In this document: one piece after another, positions 53,707-53,958 of the stretch
Numbering within the stretch: the first letter of the stretch is position 1
Layout of the letters: the number at the start of each line of letters is the position of its first letter
From: Phycisphaeraceae bacterium
GTDB lineage: Bacteria > Planctomycetota > Phycisphaerae > Phycisphaerales > Phycisphaeraceae
DNA: 53,958 bases
NCBI GenBank assembly: GCA_002704825.1
Contig: PAIY01000205.1
Location: 1-53,958, forward strand
Direction: 5' to 3'
The notes under the pieces: model-generated
Told to the model about the DNA's origin: nothing
The model's database searches: none
What the model saw: only the letters and a program-made list of their open reading frames with translations
Position numbers and translations under genes: made by a program

Positions 53707-53958
53707 TCATACCATATTCACTGCAACCGCTGGCTGTTTCCAATCCATCTGTGAAACTTCCGACTCAAACAACGCAGGAATCGTCAACACACGCTCATCC
53801 TGTTTTTCCGGGGTAATCGTCGGGAAAACATCCAGACAGGCTTCGAGCAATTGACCAGCATGAAATCCAATACGCTGCATCGGCAACTTGCTTTGAACAG
53901 GATGCGGCCAATTGCAATGTGCAATGACATCCAGATCGTGTCCGACCTCAAGATTCAA
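53707..53958 (-). CDS. 3' end of an unknown gene, runs off the window
   Basis: An 84-codon open frame reaching the right window edge and ending at 53707; the start lies outside. The visible part (NLEVGHDLDVIAHCNWPHPV…) belongs to no family I recognise. It lies 31 nt upstream of the LysM gene on the same strand, so the two may be co-transcribed. Confidence 0.5.
   Translation of the reverse strand: MNLEVGHDLDVIAHCNWPHPVQSKLPMQRIGFHAGQLLEACLDVFPTITPEKQDERVLTIPALFESEVSQMDWKQPAVAVNMV

Overview
The window looks like a chromosomal segment from a Planctomycetota bacterium, most likely Phycisphaerae. This rests on the pseudopilin-like protein with a FTLIELLVVISIVSLLIAIL leader encoded beside large secreted carbohydrate-active enzymes, on a DUF6745 protein, and on the character of the housekeeping genes. 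It is inference from protein style, because no rRNA marker is present.

Region 1 (1-9014) is the replication/recombination module of a phage- or plasmid-like element. It holds a sigma-like HTH regulator on the minus strand, then on the plus strand a small HTH protein, a PD-(D/E)XK nuclease, a Sak4-like ATPase, a DUF669 SSB-like protein, a RusA resolvase, an SF2 helicase, a primase-polymerase/RepA-type ATPase and the 5' half of a ParB-domain DNA methyltransferase. No structural, packaging or integrase genes are visible. A cluster of repeated TTTTGTG motifs (8041-8197) follows the primase gene.

Region 2 (9015-16127) starts with a complete group II intron (9015-11471) sitting exactly after the DPPYN codons of the methyltransferase. 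The sequence after the intron is not the rest of that gene. It is the 3' part of a type III restriction Mod subunit, in frame, followed by its Res partner. The intron is therefore the seam between the mobile module and a type III R-M operon (or an assembly join at a repeat). Splicing would give a 724-residue ParB-Mod hybrid.

Region 3 (16427-32640) reads as a defence/accessory island. It contains (a) a three-gene operon of SMC-like ATPase, soluble HEAT-repeat histidine kinase and response regulator, the last cut by an in-frame TGA; (b) a minus-strand operon of ARPP-1 domain protein, DEDDh exonuclease, unknown 518-aa protein and PLD-fold protein, with a divergent WYL-type regulator; (c) an Mrr-type endonuclease; (d) a DUF6745 protein with a small partner; (e) an 84-aa tandem zinc-ribbon protein; and (f) a fic gene broken by a clean internal inversion and two Trp-to-amber codons. 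I cannot match operons (a) and (b) to a named system; they are the best candidates for something undescribed.

Region 4 (32696-40442) is a carbohydrate-utilisation locus: pseudopilin, glycoside hydrolase and esterase genes in one minus-strand operon, divergent from a LacI-family regulator with a matching palindromic operator over the -35 box.

Region 5 (40668-53958) is ordinary chromosome: SPL-type radical SAM, uvrA, rpsR, a Nif3-like protein, purN, gluQ, DUF192, a SpoIIE-type phosphatase, aat and a LysM lipoprotein. It is punctuated by dispersed repeats, including a 201-bp element with perfect 29-bp inverted ends. I saw no tRNA, rRNA, CRISPR array or integrase anywhere.
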